Shown: in pieces, positions 8,483 to 19,302 of the stretch | Numbering within the stretch: position 1 is the first letter of the stretch | Layout: the number at the start of each line of letters is the position of its first letter | DNA from: Glaciozyma antarctica PI12 | Taxonomy: Eukaryota; Basidiomycota; Microbotryomycetes; Kriegeriales; Camptobasidiaceae | Assembly (NCBI GenBank): GCA_002917775.1 | Contig: KZ627153.1 | Location: forward strand, 1-64,000 | Reading direction: 5' to 3' | Length of the DNA stretch: 64,000 nt | Notes under the pieces: generated by a model | What the model saw: only the letters and a program-made list of their open reading frames with translations | What the model was told of the DNA's origin: nothing | Databases searched by the model: none | Program-made: the position numbers and the translations under genes

Positions 8483-9887
8483 ATGGTCCCAGCGATTCCC
8501 CTCTTCCTCGCCTCCCTCGTCACTCTCTCCTTCGCCAGCGCCAGCACGCCCAACCTCCGAAAACGCCAGCATCTCTCGCAGAGGCGCGCAAACATCGTTG
8601 GGAGGGCACCGGGGGACGTCAATTCGACCACTTTGACCGCCTCACCAACGTCTGCATACGCCCTCCCGGATCCTCAAACCCTCGGTGTGAGCCGAACTGG
8701 AACGGCGCTCGTCACGGGTCCTACTTCGACCGGCACGCTCAGCACCGTCCAAGCTATCCAAGCTGCGTTCGTCAAGTCCTCTCCGCTCTACCCCGTCGCA
8801 ATAGGCGTCGCGGCCCTCATTGGTGCGTCTCCGCATTGTTCGTTTTCAAGGAGGCCATGGCTAACGCTCGCAAATTGCAGGAGTCGTCGCTCTCCTCCTC
8901 TTCATCGCAATCACCAAGGCGATCGCACACCGAGCGAGGTTCAGGGACAAGAAAGAGTACAACGAGAACGTTGCTGCACCTGCTGCGTCGCCGTCGCGAC
9001 CAGGATCGTCGACGGATTCGCTCGTCGACAAGCAGGAGAAGGTGGTGCCATCGGTCGCGCGCTCGACGTCCTCGTCCAGTTCGTCGTCGGTCACAAGTCG
9101 CCGGACGTCGTTCTCGAGCGATACATCGTCGCACTACGACCCCAGGGACAGCAGCAAGGACCTCGTCAACTTCCCCTCGTCCAAATCCTCCCACTCTGCA
9201 AGCAGCAAGACCGCCCCTTGCATCACTTCGTACATGATCAAGATTGACCCTCGCCGCCCTTCTCTCCCCTCCACCCTTCGCCCAGCGACCCTCTCCTCCG
9301 CGTCGTCCGTCCACCGCGTTGCGCACACTCCATCTATCCGACGTCCCTCTCTTCACCTCGGTGCCCAACCCTCCTCTCCTCCAACTCCCACGACCCCCGT
9401 CCCTCGCCTCCCTAATCTCCACACGAGGTTCGCTCTCCCCGACGAGCCCGTCTCGCCACGCTCTATCGCCCATTCCTCCTCCTCCCTCCCCGCCTACGCC
9501 TTCCCCCCTTCTTCCCCGAACAGTAATTTCTCCTTCCCCCTTCCATCCCCCAACAGCACCGTCCCTTCCCCCACCTCCCCATTCTTCTCCCAACCCACCT
9601 CTTCCCCCCTTTCCAAACTCCCCCCTCCGCCGTCGTTTCGACTCGCTCCTCGATCACGCCCTCTCGCAGTCCCTCCTTCCCCCGCCACACTCCCTTCCCC
9701 AGTCCTACCCCACGCCACTCTTCCTCTCCCAAGACCGAGTCAGTATTTCTTCCCCAAGCCGCTGTTGCTGAGGAAGAAGAGTGATGCGGCGCCGTATGGA
9801 GACTGGAAGGGACCGATTGAGAGCGGTGCTGGAGGAGGAGGATGGGGTGTCGTTCTAGCACTCGTGACGCAAAGGAGTAGTATTTAG
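8483..9887 (+). CDS. Predicted single-pass membrane protein SMP4 (subtelomeric paralogue family)
   Basis: Exons 8483-8822 and 8881-9887 with a 58-nt intron (CTAAC branch) encode 448 residues. ATG 8483 (AGATGG context) opens MVPAIPLFLASLVTLSFASA, a signal peptide, followed by a KRQ site and a Ser/Thr outer segment. The family motif AIQAAFVKSSPLYPVAI precedes the membrane helix, then AHRARFRDKKEYNENV on the inner side. The tail is long, rich in Ser, Pro and short basic runs, with PYGDWKGPIESG near its end. It is the longest family member, mainly through its tail. The intron position and phase match SMP1 and SMP3. Function unknown. Confidence 0.85.
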
Positions 9888-11098
9888 TGAACGCGAGTGG
9901 AAATTTGAGAGGGAGCGAGGAGATTGAGGGGGAGAAGAGCGAGCGAGCGAGCGAGAAGTGGATTGGCAGTGAGGGTCGTCGAGTTGTGCTGCCCGGTCGT
10001 CCTCAAAGTTTCTTTCCCGACAGTGTGGAGGAGCCACTTCGCGTCTGGCCATGTCGGTAGGCGAGATTTGTCGTCCCGGCGAGCACAACCCAAGCAGGTC
10101 CTTTCGCGAGTTGATCTGATCTCGGCGAATACCATTCGCTCCTTTCTGCCTTGTCGAAAAAGAGCTCGTGCTAACTGGATCCTGCAGGCGACGATGTTGA
10201 AGGAGAGAGGATGGAAGCTGGCGTCGAGAGCGAGGGGAGAGACCGAGAGGAGGTGCGCGAGGAAGCAGAGAGGTCGAGACGAAGCAGCACGTTTGTGATT
10301 CGTGCTGTCAACTGCCCGAAGGAATAGTGTTAGTTAGGTGCACGTCTGCGTACCAAAGAACTCACCGCAGGAGAAGTCGTTCTGGAGCCGGCGAGCGAGC
10401 GAGTCTCTTCGCCGCATCAGAATCTCGCCTCCCCCTCGCGTCCCCCCAAGCTTCGCCTCCTGGAATCTTGCAATTTGGAGTCCAAGCTACAACCTGCCTG
10501 CAAACTGCGAAGCGGAACGCGGAACAAGCCGTTGCCTCAGGCTAGGGGGCGGGCAGGTGGAGAACTGAGTCGGCGACGAGTGTTTGAAGGCCTGGCTACG
10601 ACGGCGAGAACCCGCCTTTCGTTCGTAGATCGTGCCGTGCACGTAAGAGCCTGTTCTTCTTGAGCAGCGTGCTCGCACAGAGCGTCCGGAGGAGTGGCAG
10701 CCAAGGCGCCGCTTGAGAAGAGGTTTGGTGCGAGTTCCAGCGCACTGCGAGCCAGCTGTGGACCTCAAGGAAGGGTTCGGAAGCTTTGGAGCCTGTGTCC
10801 TGACTGAAACGAGCAGAAGGTTGAGGTAGGAAAGCAAGAGGCATCGTGCCAGCGCCGAGTTCCTCCAGAGGAGCGCGCGGTCTCCGAGGCGCTCCTTCTC
10901 CCCGCACACACTCCAGCTGCAAACCTCCAGGGAACACCGCCACCAGCTCTCTCCCATCGCCACGTTCCTGTACACGAAGAGGCAGACCGATCCAACGCAC
11001 CAGGCGTCGAGCCCCGCCCTCTCCCTCCCAACGCGCGCCGCCCCTCTCAACAACTCAGCCTCCCCATCGGAAGCCGCCAACGACGGAGCACGGCGACT
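9888..11098. other. Intergenic region upstream of kinase
   Basis: A 1.2-kb stretch between the accessory block and the first housekeeping-like gene. It contains a short GAGC microsatellite at about 9937-9956. No gene, RNA or mobile element was recognised; open frames on both strands lack the local codon bias. Confidence 0.5.
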
Positions 11099-14000
11099 AT
11101 GCATGGATCGGTATACGGAAGAGCGACGGGGGGACGAGCGGGGAGAGGGCACACGAACGGGAGCTCTGCCGGCGGCAGCATGAATGGACGGAAAGCAGAG
11201 GTGAGTTGGCGAGCTGCAGCGAGTAGCGGAGGGTCCGGAAGGATCTTTGAGGGAATACCAGGCTGCCTGGGAGTACCGACGGGCCTGGCGCTCGCTGGGG
11301 GAGCTCACCATCACCGCCAGCTCTGCTTGTTGTTTGGGAGGCGTTACTGACCCCACCCCTCGCCCCCAGTTGACTTCCGCCTACGCCTCTCTCGCTGCTG
11401 AACTCACTCGAAAGGAGATCAAGTGTGTCGGCGGTTACACTCTGGGTCGCACCATCGGAGAAGGTCCGCACCCATCTCCCTCCCCCGAGGCAGCTCAGCT
11501 AACGTCCTCGAACCTCGCAGGCTCGTTTGGAACGGTCCGAATCGGCGTTCACCGCCTCACCAACACTCGCGTAGCTGTCAAGCAAGTTCCTAAAAGCCTC
11601 CCCTTCGTGCGTCCTCCCTGCGTCCTCCTCTGCAGCTCCCAGCTAACATCTGCCCCGCGCAGTCCTCCGACCCTTCCTCCCCCCTCTCCCTCCTCACTCG
11701 CGAGATCCATCACCATCGTCGCCTACGCCATCCTCACGTCCTTGCTCTCTACGAGATCATCGCCACCGAATCCTCGATCTACCTCATCACCGAGCTCTGC
11801 ACCGGGGGAGAGCTGTTCGACTACCTCGTCGAGAAGGGCCGGCTGTCGGTGGGGGAGACGAGGAGGATCTTTGGGCAGCTCGTTCTCGGCGTGGCGCATC
11901 TTCACCAGTCCGGAGTCGTGCACCGGGATCTCAAGCTCGAGAACGTGCTGCTGGACGAACGCGTCAACGTCAAGATCGCGGATCTGGGGTTTGGGAGGGA
12001 GTTCGAGAAGGGAAGATGGATGGAGACGTGGGTGGGGACGTTGGGGTATTGTGCACCAGAGGTAGTGGCGGCGAAGCGGTATCTGGGAGAGGGTGAGTCG
12101 GCTTCGCAGGGCGTTCGTTCAGGATGGAGCTGACGACTTGCGGTGCAGAGGTCGATATTTGGTCACTGGGCGTCATTCTGTACACGCTCCTCGCCGGCTC
12201 GTTGCCGTTTGACGACGACGACGAGGCGATTATGAAGGAGAAGATCCTCAAGTGCGACTACGACATCCCCAACTGGCTTGACGAAGGTCCGTTCCGCCAG
12301 CTTCTCTTGCAGCGAGCTCGCTGACCCGCCTTTCTATGTAGACGCAGCCGATCTCGTCACCTCGATCCTCCAAATCGACCCCCTCCGTCGTCCTTCCCTC
12401 AAAGCGATCCTCTCCCACCAGTTCTTCGCCGGCCCTTCCTCTGCGCCAGCCTACGACACCCGGCGCACCGCCTCTCCCCACCTTGCCCCTCACGAATCCT
12501 TCCCTCCCGTCATTCCCGAAGAGACCTCCGCCGGCTCCCCCACCGACGAGCTCCCAGACGTTTTCGACCGCACCCCTCTCCCCGCCTCACCTCCACTCCA
12601 GGCCTCCCCTCCTCTTCCTTCACACGCTCTCGCCGCCTCCGACGTCTCCGACGCATCCTTTTTCTCCGCCGCTAGCGGCTCCGAAGCCGGCCAGTCGAGA
12701 TCAGGCGCTACGACGCCCATTACCTCGGATGATGGTCAGCCGCCTTTGAGCGCTGTGCGGGAGGGGAAGAAGAAGGCGCTCGACCAGGACGGAAACGATA
12801 GCGACCTCACTCTTCTCCATCGGAACGAGTCCCAGACGACGATCGGGCGAGGGAGGAGCGCCGAACTGCACGCGACGCCGAGGGGATCGATCGCGGGCAA
12901 GGCGCCTATGATGGGGACGACTGAGGAGGAGGTCGACGAAGGACGCGCAGCGATGCTGAGCGCGTACCAGTCGTATCTCGGACTCTGTGCGCCGCCTCTC
13001 CAGCGGAACGCCTCGAACTCGTCGACTACGTCGTTGGCGAGCATGGGAGGGTCACCCATACCGATTCACAGTCGTACGCCTTCGAGGACGAAGCGGAGGT
13101 CGGTGGGATCGACCTTTTCCGAGCGCCTGTTCTCGCTGGACGAAGAAGCGACGAGCTCGCCGATCGACTACCTCTCCCTCCTCTCCCTCCCTTCGCCCTC
13201 GCCACTTTCGACGCCGCCCGAGCAAACCCTTCTCGAGTCCCTCACCACCCTCGGCTTCGACACGGGTCAGATCGTCCATTCGATCAAGACGGACGCCTGT
13301 GATTCAAGCGCGGCGGTATGGTGGATGCTCAAGCGGAAGGCGGACGAGCGGGAGCGGGAGAAGGCCGAAGTCGAGCAGACCATCATGTCTCTCGCGCGTC
13401 CAGGGCTGCCGAAGCAGACGTCGTCTCCGCTAGCGCAGATGTTTGACGCGCGGGTCGAGGAGCCGCTGCTTTCGCCAGGCTTTACCTCCTCGGACGACGA
13501 GTCCGTCATCGAGATGAGGCCGAAGGCGGCGGTTGCGCCGGCTGCGACGTCGGAGGATCGCTTGGGGTACTATCTCCAGCAGACTGGGGAGTCGCTCTCG
13601 GCGCCGCTTCTCCCCTACTTCCCGCCCGTCGTGCCTGGATCGCCGTCGAGGAAGATGGTCCCGCGGTCCAAGTCGAAGGACTACCTTACCACCTCTCCGT
13701 CGCCCTCCCCTTCGCCAGGCCTCAGTCCACCTTCTTCCCTACCAGGTACGCCCATGCTCGGCGTCCGGCCCGATATCGTCGAGCCACAGAGCGAGGGGAA
13801 GAGCAAGCGAGCTCGTTCGGCGTCGGTGAGCATGCTCGCGCGCGCGACTTCGGCGATAGGAAGTACGCTCGCGCTCAAGAAGTCGACGGACGCGGTCAAG
13901 GACGACTCGAAAGTCGAGGACGGACGATCGACGCCTGCGACGCCTCTCGCCAACCTCTTCCTCCGCAAGAGCTCCATTTCGACCGAGACGGAGCTCCGCT

Positions 14001-15521
14001 CGTCCGCTCCTTCCTCCCCATCTCGCTCGACCTCTACTCCCGACCTTCTCGGCACTCCCACTCGCAACAGCGTTCCTCTCCCCTCCCCTCATCGTAGCTC
14101 TGGCGGCATTTCCGCCTCCGCATCCCAGGACACGTTCAACACCGTCACCTCCGAGGCGTCCTCGAGCACACGCGCGTCAAAACCGTCAAAGAAGAACGCG
14201 AAGGGAGGGATCTTTATGAACTTCAAGATGTGGTTCGGTGACGACCGACGGAAGCGGAAGCAGAACCCTTCGCCGATGTACGAGGGAGGATCGGCGTCGC
14301 GAGCTGGGACGGCTCCGCGCAGGAGTTTCCGCCAGGAGGGATCGTTCGCAGGCTCGCCACTGAAGAAGCCGCCGCTGGGCAGTCGGAGGTCCTCGTCGAA
14401 CAGCATCGTCCCTCCCTCAAGGCGTTCGTCGATGACTTCGATCCATCGCGTCAGGACCAACGAGCTCCCAGCGCACTTCACCCCTTCCCTCGGCCACAAT
14501 CGTTGTCGCAGCGACAGCAGTCGAGCCTCGAATAGCGATCGCGAGCACTCGAGACCTCAGTCGTTGCGGTCGGCATCGGGTGGCGACGCCGGACGAAGGC
14601 CTCGACATTCGAAGGCGGGGTCAGTCTCCTCGACGGGATCGTTTCGCGTCCACGCCTCCCCCGTCCTCCGCCGACCTCCTACCACGACGACCGTTCGACG
14701 GCACCACGGCTCGCAAGGTCGACATCATCGGAATCATTCGACCTCGTCGATCAACACGCGCCATTCGAGCTCTTCGTCGATCGGAGACGACGAGGATCGT
14801 CTCGAGGAGCACAAGAGCGCGGATCCTATCCTCGAAGAAGACGAGACGGCCGAGGACGAGCGCGCGGTCGAGGAACGGCAGCGTACTCTCCGCAAGCTCA
14901 GCGGCGACTTCTCCTCATCCGACTTCCCTTCCGCCACCGTTCCACGCTTCCTCATCCTCCATCTCACGCCTCTCCCACGACTCGCACCACTCGACAGGTC
15001 GTCACTCGCCCGTCATCTTCTCCGCCCACAAGACTCGCCACATCTTCGGAGCGCCCTCTCAGCCCGTCCCATCCTCCATCGCACACAAAACCTCTTACTC
15101 GACTCTCCGCCCCGCCCTCCGCGACGTTTTCGCAAACAAGGACGCCGAGGGGGAATGGTTCGACGAAGAGGACGATTTGGGTGGGTACGGCGGTGGGCTC
15201 GGACAGGCGCCGACGAGGTCGGGCGCACGGAGCGGGAGCGTCTCGAGCACAAATTCGACGTCGTCTTCATTGTTCTCGAGCGGCAACCCGGCGTCGACGC
15301 ACCAATCTTCGCAGCTCGAGAGTTCGGCGGGGCACGAAGTGGCGTACGAGGGGGTTAACGCGTTCGAGGGGAGGTATGCGAATGTTGGGCAGGATACGCC
15401 GGTGGTGGGAATGGGGAGTGGAGGGACGGGAGCGTGGAGGGCGGCGCAGGCGAATAGGGCGCCGGCGTTTAGGAATGCGGTGATGATTGAGGAGGAGGAG
15501 GAGGAAGAGGAGGAGGAGTGA
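11099..15521 (+). CDS. Large CAMK-like Ser/Thr protein kinase
   Basis: Exons 11099-11200, 11370-11463, 11521-11606, 11663-12092, 12149-12286 and 12342 onward give about 1,340 residues. The kinase domain (about 55-310) has the glycine loop [17 protein letters not shown], catalytic HRDLKLEN, a DLG in place of DFG ([11 protein letters not shown]), CAPEVV and [14 protein letters not shown], all typical of the CAMKL group; Kin4/Nim1-type is my best guess. After a Ser/Pro-rich region comes a UBA-like stretch ([20 protein letters not shown] at about 13230), then [11 protein letters not shown] and a very long disordered tail ending in poly-Glu. Around 14935-14955 the frame must change by one base (before it [10 protein letters not shown], after it [11 protein letters not shown]); no canonical intron does this, so an indel is likely. 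Otherwise the frame would stop at 15358. Confidence 0.85.
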
Positions 15522-15981
15522 GGAGGCCATGTTTTGTTGTAGCTATCACACGGAAAGCACTAGTTATCTCGGAAGCTGCTTTGGCGCTTGGGCTTGCCTT
15601 AGAACGGGCATGAAGTGAAATCTCGGCAGCGAGCTTCGCAGCGAGGAGAGCGTCGGGCGGTGGCTCCTCTCTCTCTACGGCAACAAAGGCTCCGCTGCAC
15701 GAGAACCTCATTCCTTCCAGAGTTTACACTCGAAAGCTTTACTTTCCGTCTGCAAGCCAGCGAAAGATCTCACGCCCACTCCTTCGTCGCAGGCGGCGCG
15801 AGCAACGCAATCTGCAATCTCCCTCGAGTTCCTCTTCGAGGCGTTGAGAAACCCCTTACTTAGAAGCGAAATCGTTGCGCGAATGCTCCGTTCCTCGCCG
15901 CTTGTTTTCGCTCATCGTGTTTCTCTTCGACTGAACGTTCAATGCAAGGGTCCGTATAAAAATACATCCGCGACCATGCAT
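15522..15981. other. Intergenic region, convergent gene ends
   Basis: This 460-bp gap separates the 3' ends of the kinase (plus) and the RTA1-like gene (minus). It should hold both polyadenylation regions. A TATAAAAATA word occurs near 15955. Nothing else was recognised. Confidence 0.5.
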
Positions 15982-17629
15982 CTAAACTTCCTTCGTCGAA
16001 CTCACCGGCGACTCCTCTACCATCTCCTTCGTCTCCCGCTCCGCAGCGTTGATGAACCTCGTCGGCCAAACTGCTCTTCATCAGTTTCACGCAGGCAAGG
16101 AGCAGGGAACGGGACGTACTGAAGACGTAGACGCCCATAGCGAAGAAGAGAGGCAGGGAATCGAGGCAGTAGAAGTAGGCCTCGTGCGTGAGGAGGTAGC
16201 CTGTGTACCTGCGCGACAGAAGATGATCAGCTCGGAAGGCAGCGAGCGGAGGGGAGGAAGACGTACCCCTGTGCGTATTCGACGATACGGAAAGCACTTC
16301 GGGTGAGGATGAGGGGGCAGGTGTAGCAGACCTGTTCCGGTCGTTAAGCTTCGCGCCAGGGAGGGAGTGGAGAGGGACGTACGGCGTAGAAGAGGATCTT
16401 CCAGTCTGCAATGGGGCTCGTGCTCCAGAACTTGAACAAGCTGGGCTCGCGAACGAGGGGACGGTCGACGTTCCAGTAGGAAGGGTAGCGGGAGCGACTG
16501 TGGGAGGTGGATCAGCGGGCGTGGGGGAGCGACGGGAAGGGCGACTCACACTCGGTACCCGAAGATGACCAGGATGAGCGAGAATGATGCGAACGAGACG
16601 AGCTGGAGAATGAGACCGACGAGAGCGATCTGCAGAGTGGCTGATGAGTTATTGCGGTCGGTGGGCGTAAAGAGAGGCCGCACCTTCTGTCCGACGGTGG
16701 CGATGCTCTCAATCGCGCTCATTCCTCCACCTGCTGCTTGGATCAAGAAGGTCGTGCTGCGAAGTTCAAGCGATCAGCGAAAGGTGGGGCGAAGGAAGGA
16801 CTCTGCGAGGACGTACATGTCGCAACCCACAAAGATCTTGACGAGCTTTGATGTGGGGAGAACGAGGCACGCGTCTGCGACGTCCTGGCCCAGTCCGGCA
16901 GAAATGCGAGTGAGAATCACGTAGTCTGCTGCTAAGAATGCACAAGGCTGAGGGATTGAGATTTAGCGAGGGCGTGAGCGCGGGAGGAGCGAGGCGCACG
17001 GAAAGGAGGATGAACTGCGAGAGACGCGTTAGGACCGGCGTAGAGAGCTTGGGAGCCGAACGCACCAGTTGTTCGATGATGTACAGTCCCATCATGTAGG
17101 CGTTGTCGCCTTGGCTGAGTACGATCTTGAGTACGAAGCCAGCGGCCATTGCTGTGAGAGAGGTGAGCGGGGTCAGCGTCGCTCCGGCTGCATCATTCAG
17201 CTCGCATGCTCACCTGTAGTTCCGATACACAGTACAAGCATGTAACGCCGTCCCATACGGATCAAATCTGCGCAAACAACAAAGCGTCAGCTCTCCCCAT
17301 CTCAGTTCCCGACCACGCAGCGACTCACGCATCCACTGAATCGCCGCCAACAGCCCAAACAGCACCAACGCGATGATAGCCACATTAATCCGCGGTACCG
17401 ATCCTCCACTGCGCCCACACGAAAGCGGATCAGCCACGATCCCTCTTCAAAAAAGGCGCGAGGACGCACATAGGTCGTTTGGGCAAGCCCGTCTCGGGAT
17501 CGATCTGGGAAGGCGGGGTAAGCTCGATCTGTGCTCCGAGAGGTGAGGAGGACGTACGGGAGCTTCTCGAGCAGCTTGAGCAGCTGTTGCCAAGGCTGCG
17601 AGGAGGAAGGCGCGGGTTGCTGTTCCCAT
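15982..17629 (-). CDS. RTA1-like multi-pass membrane protein
   Basis: Thirteen exons (17629-17558, 17504-17470, 17408-17329, 17267-17214, 17151-17066, 17014-17000, 16947-16817, 16756-16684, 16629-16550, 16497-16383, 16331-16267, 16208-16120, 16070-15982) give 327 residues, the usual length. An N-terminal hydrophobic segment is followed by about seven membrane helices. Family hallmarks are FRIVEYAQGYTGYLLTHE, YFYCLDSLPLFFAMGVYVF and a final WPTRF. RTA1 proteins are fungal plasma-membrane or ER proteins tied to resistance to amphiphilic toxins (Rta1) or long-chain base export (Rsb1); the substrate here cannot be told. One exon is only 15 nt, and every junction keeps phase. It shares a 382-bp divergent promoter with the dehydrogenase gene. 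Confidence 0.9.
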
Positions 17630-18011
17630 CGGGGCGGGGGTGGAGGGGAGCGGATGGGAGGGAGCGAGGGCGGCGGGAAGGCGAGTGGAGTTGGCTGGGG
17701 GATGGTAGGAAGGCAACAAGTTCTGTGAAAACTAAAGGAGCGCAGCGCCAGCGGGATCCGAGTTGGTAAACGGCCGACTGAGTTCGAAATCGGAGCGAGT
17801 GGAATTAGCGAGCGAGAGCCTCGTCATGACTTGACCGCCAGCCAGGGCTGGTTTCGGGCTGTACAGCGAGCAGTGAAGCGTGCAAGGCGCGTGCAGGACA
17901 GGCTGGCTGAGGGAGGGACAGACAGAGAGGAAGCGTCTCAAAGCAGCCCAAGATGCGAAGTCCGAGCTGTCCTTGGCTGACCCACTACACTCACTCCTAC
18001 ACTCACCCCCA
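17630..18011. promoter_or_regulatory. Divergent promoter region RTA1-like/SDR
   Basis: A 382-bp gap between two divergent starts. No defined motif was recognised; it is called a promoter from gene orientation. An in-frame upstream ATG for the RTA1-like gene at 17719 lies inside it but would bury the hydrophobic N-terminus. Confidence 0.45.
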
Positions 18012-19214
18012 ATGCTCCTGATGTCTGCTGCTAAACACCTTGGGACCGCCGTTGTGGCTGGTATCGGAAACGGGACTGGAACTGGCGCGTCTGCTGCGTG
18101 AGTCCCCTCCTCGAACCGGCCCCAGGCGTTCCGACGTGCTGACGAACTCGCAGCCGGCTCTTCGCAGCTCAAGGTGAGTTCTCCCAGACACTACAGGAAC
18201 GCCAACTGATGCAGAGAAGGATACCGCATCGCTCTCCTCGCTCGCAACCCCACCGAACTCACCAAACTCGCCGACTCGATTCGTGCCTCAGGCGGCGAGG
18301 TGCGCTCAGTCGGCTAGGTGCTCTCTCTGCAGATTGCTCACAAAACTCGCAGGCCGAAGCATTCCCCATTACTGCGTACGACCACGCCAACATCCACGTC
18401 GCGTTCAAGGCGATCGAGGCAAAGTGGCCGAGCGAAATCGGCGTTTCGGGAGTGCGGTTCGCGCTGTGGAACGCAGGAGCGGCGCACTGGGGCAAGTTTC
18501 TCGACATTACCAAGGAGCAGATCCTTGATACTGTTCAGACAAACGTGTGGGTCGTCTCGCTTGCGAGGAAAGTCGGGAGGGTTGACTCGCCTTCGCAGGG
18601 TCGGCGCATTCGCTTTCGGTCAGGAAGTCGTCAAGGCGATCCTCGCGTGCGTCCTTGCGTCCAGGTGAAAGATACAGAGCTGAGGGTGTCTTTCGCAGCT
18701 CGACTGGAGAAGCAGAAGTCGCCCGAGGCCACCGCGGCACCCTGATCTTTACCGGAGCGACAGCTGCTCTTCGCGGCGGTGAGGGCTTCTCCGCTTTCGC
18801 AGCTGGAAAGTTTGGAATCCGGGCGATCTCTCAGGTTCGTGTTTCCTCCCACCACACTTATCGGAGCTGACTTTCAGCAGAGCATCGCGCGCGAGTACGG
18901 CAGGGAAGGAATCCACGTCGCGCACGGTACGTCCTCCCACGCACTTCACTCCTCACTCCTCGCTCACCCGCACTCACAGCAATCATTGATGGGTCCATCT
19001 TCACCGATCGCGGTATCGCGCGGTACGGCGCCGAGAAATACGTCGACGAGCGCAAAAACCTCTCTCCCGACTCCATCGCCAAAGTACCTCCTTCCCTCCT
19101 CCCTCCTACCTAAACTGACGACCGAGAACGTAGTCATACATGTACCTCCACTCGCAAGACCCCTCAGCCTGGACACAGGAACTGGATCTGCGCCCTTCGC
19201 ACGAGAAGTTTTGA
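18012..19214 (+). CDS. Short-chain dehydrogenase/reductase family protein
   Basis: Nine exons (18012-18097, 18154-18173, 18217-18299, 18353-18546, 18599-18646, 18699-18834, 18881-18926, 18980-19083, 19134-19214) give 265 residues. The start may be ATG 18012 or 18021. A Rossmann nucleotide-binding stretch (VAGIGNGTGTGAS) opens the protein, then YRIALLARN, the NAG motif (LWNAGAAHWGKF), a Ser/Thr region (TLIFTGATAALRGG) and GFSAFAAGKFGIRAIS. In this last motif the usual catalytic Tyr of YxxxK is Phe, while Lys is kept. The C-terminal part has IARYGAEKYVDERKNLSP and a WTQELDLRP ending common in this SDR subgroup. Substrate unknown; classical oxidoreductase chemistry is doubtful if Phe is real. 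Confidence 0.85.
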
Positions 19215-19302
19215 AGCTTGCAATCAATGTTACACAACAACCCCTTCCTCTACAACTGCTTCGCGAGCTAGAACGACGGGGCACTGGTGAGGAATAACCG
19301 AC

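Noticed and set aside
8817-9593. A 258-codon minus-strand frame over SMP4
   Set aside because: Gly/Arg-rich antisense shadow of the Ser/Pro-rich SMP4 tail.
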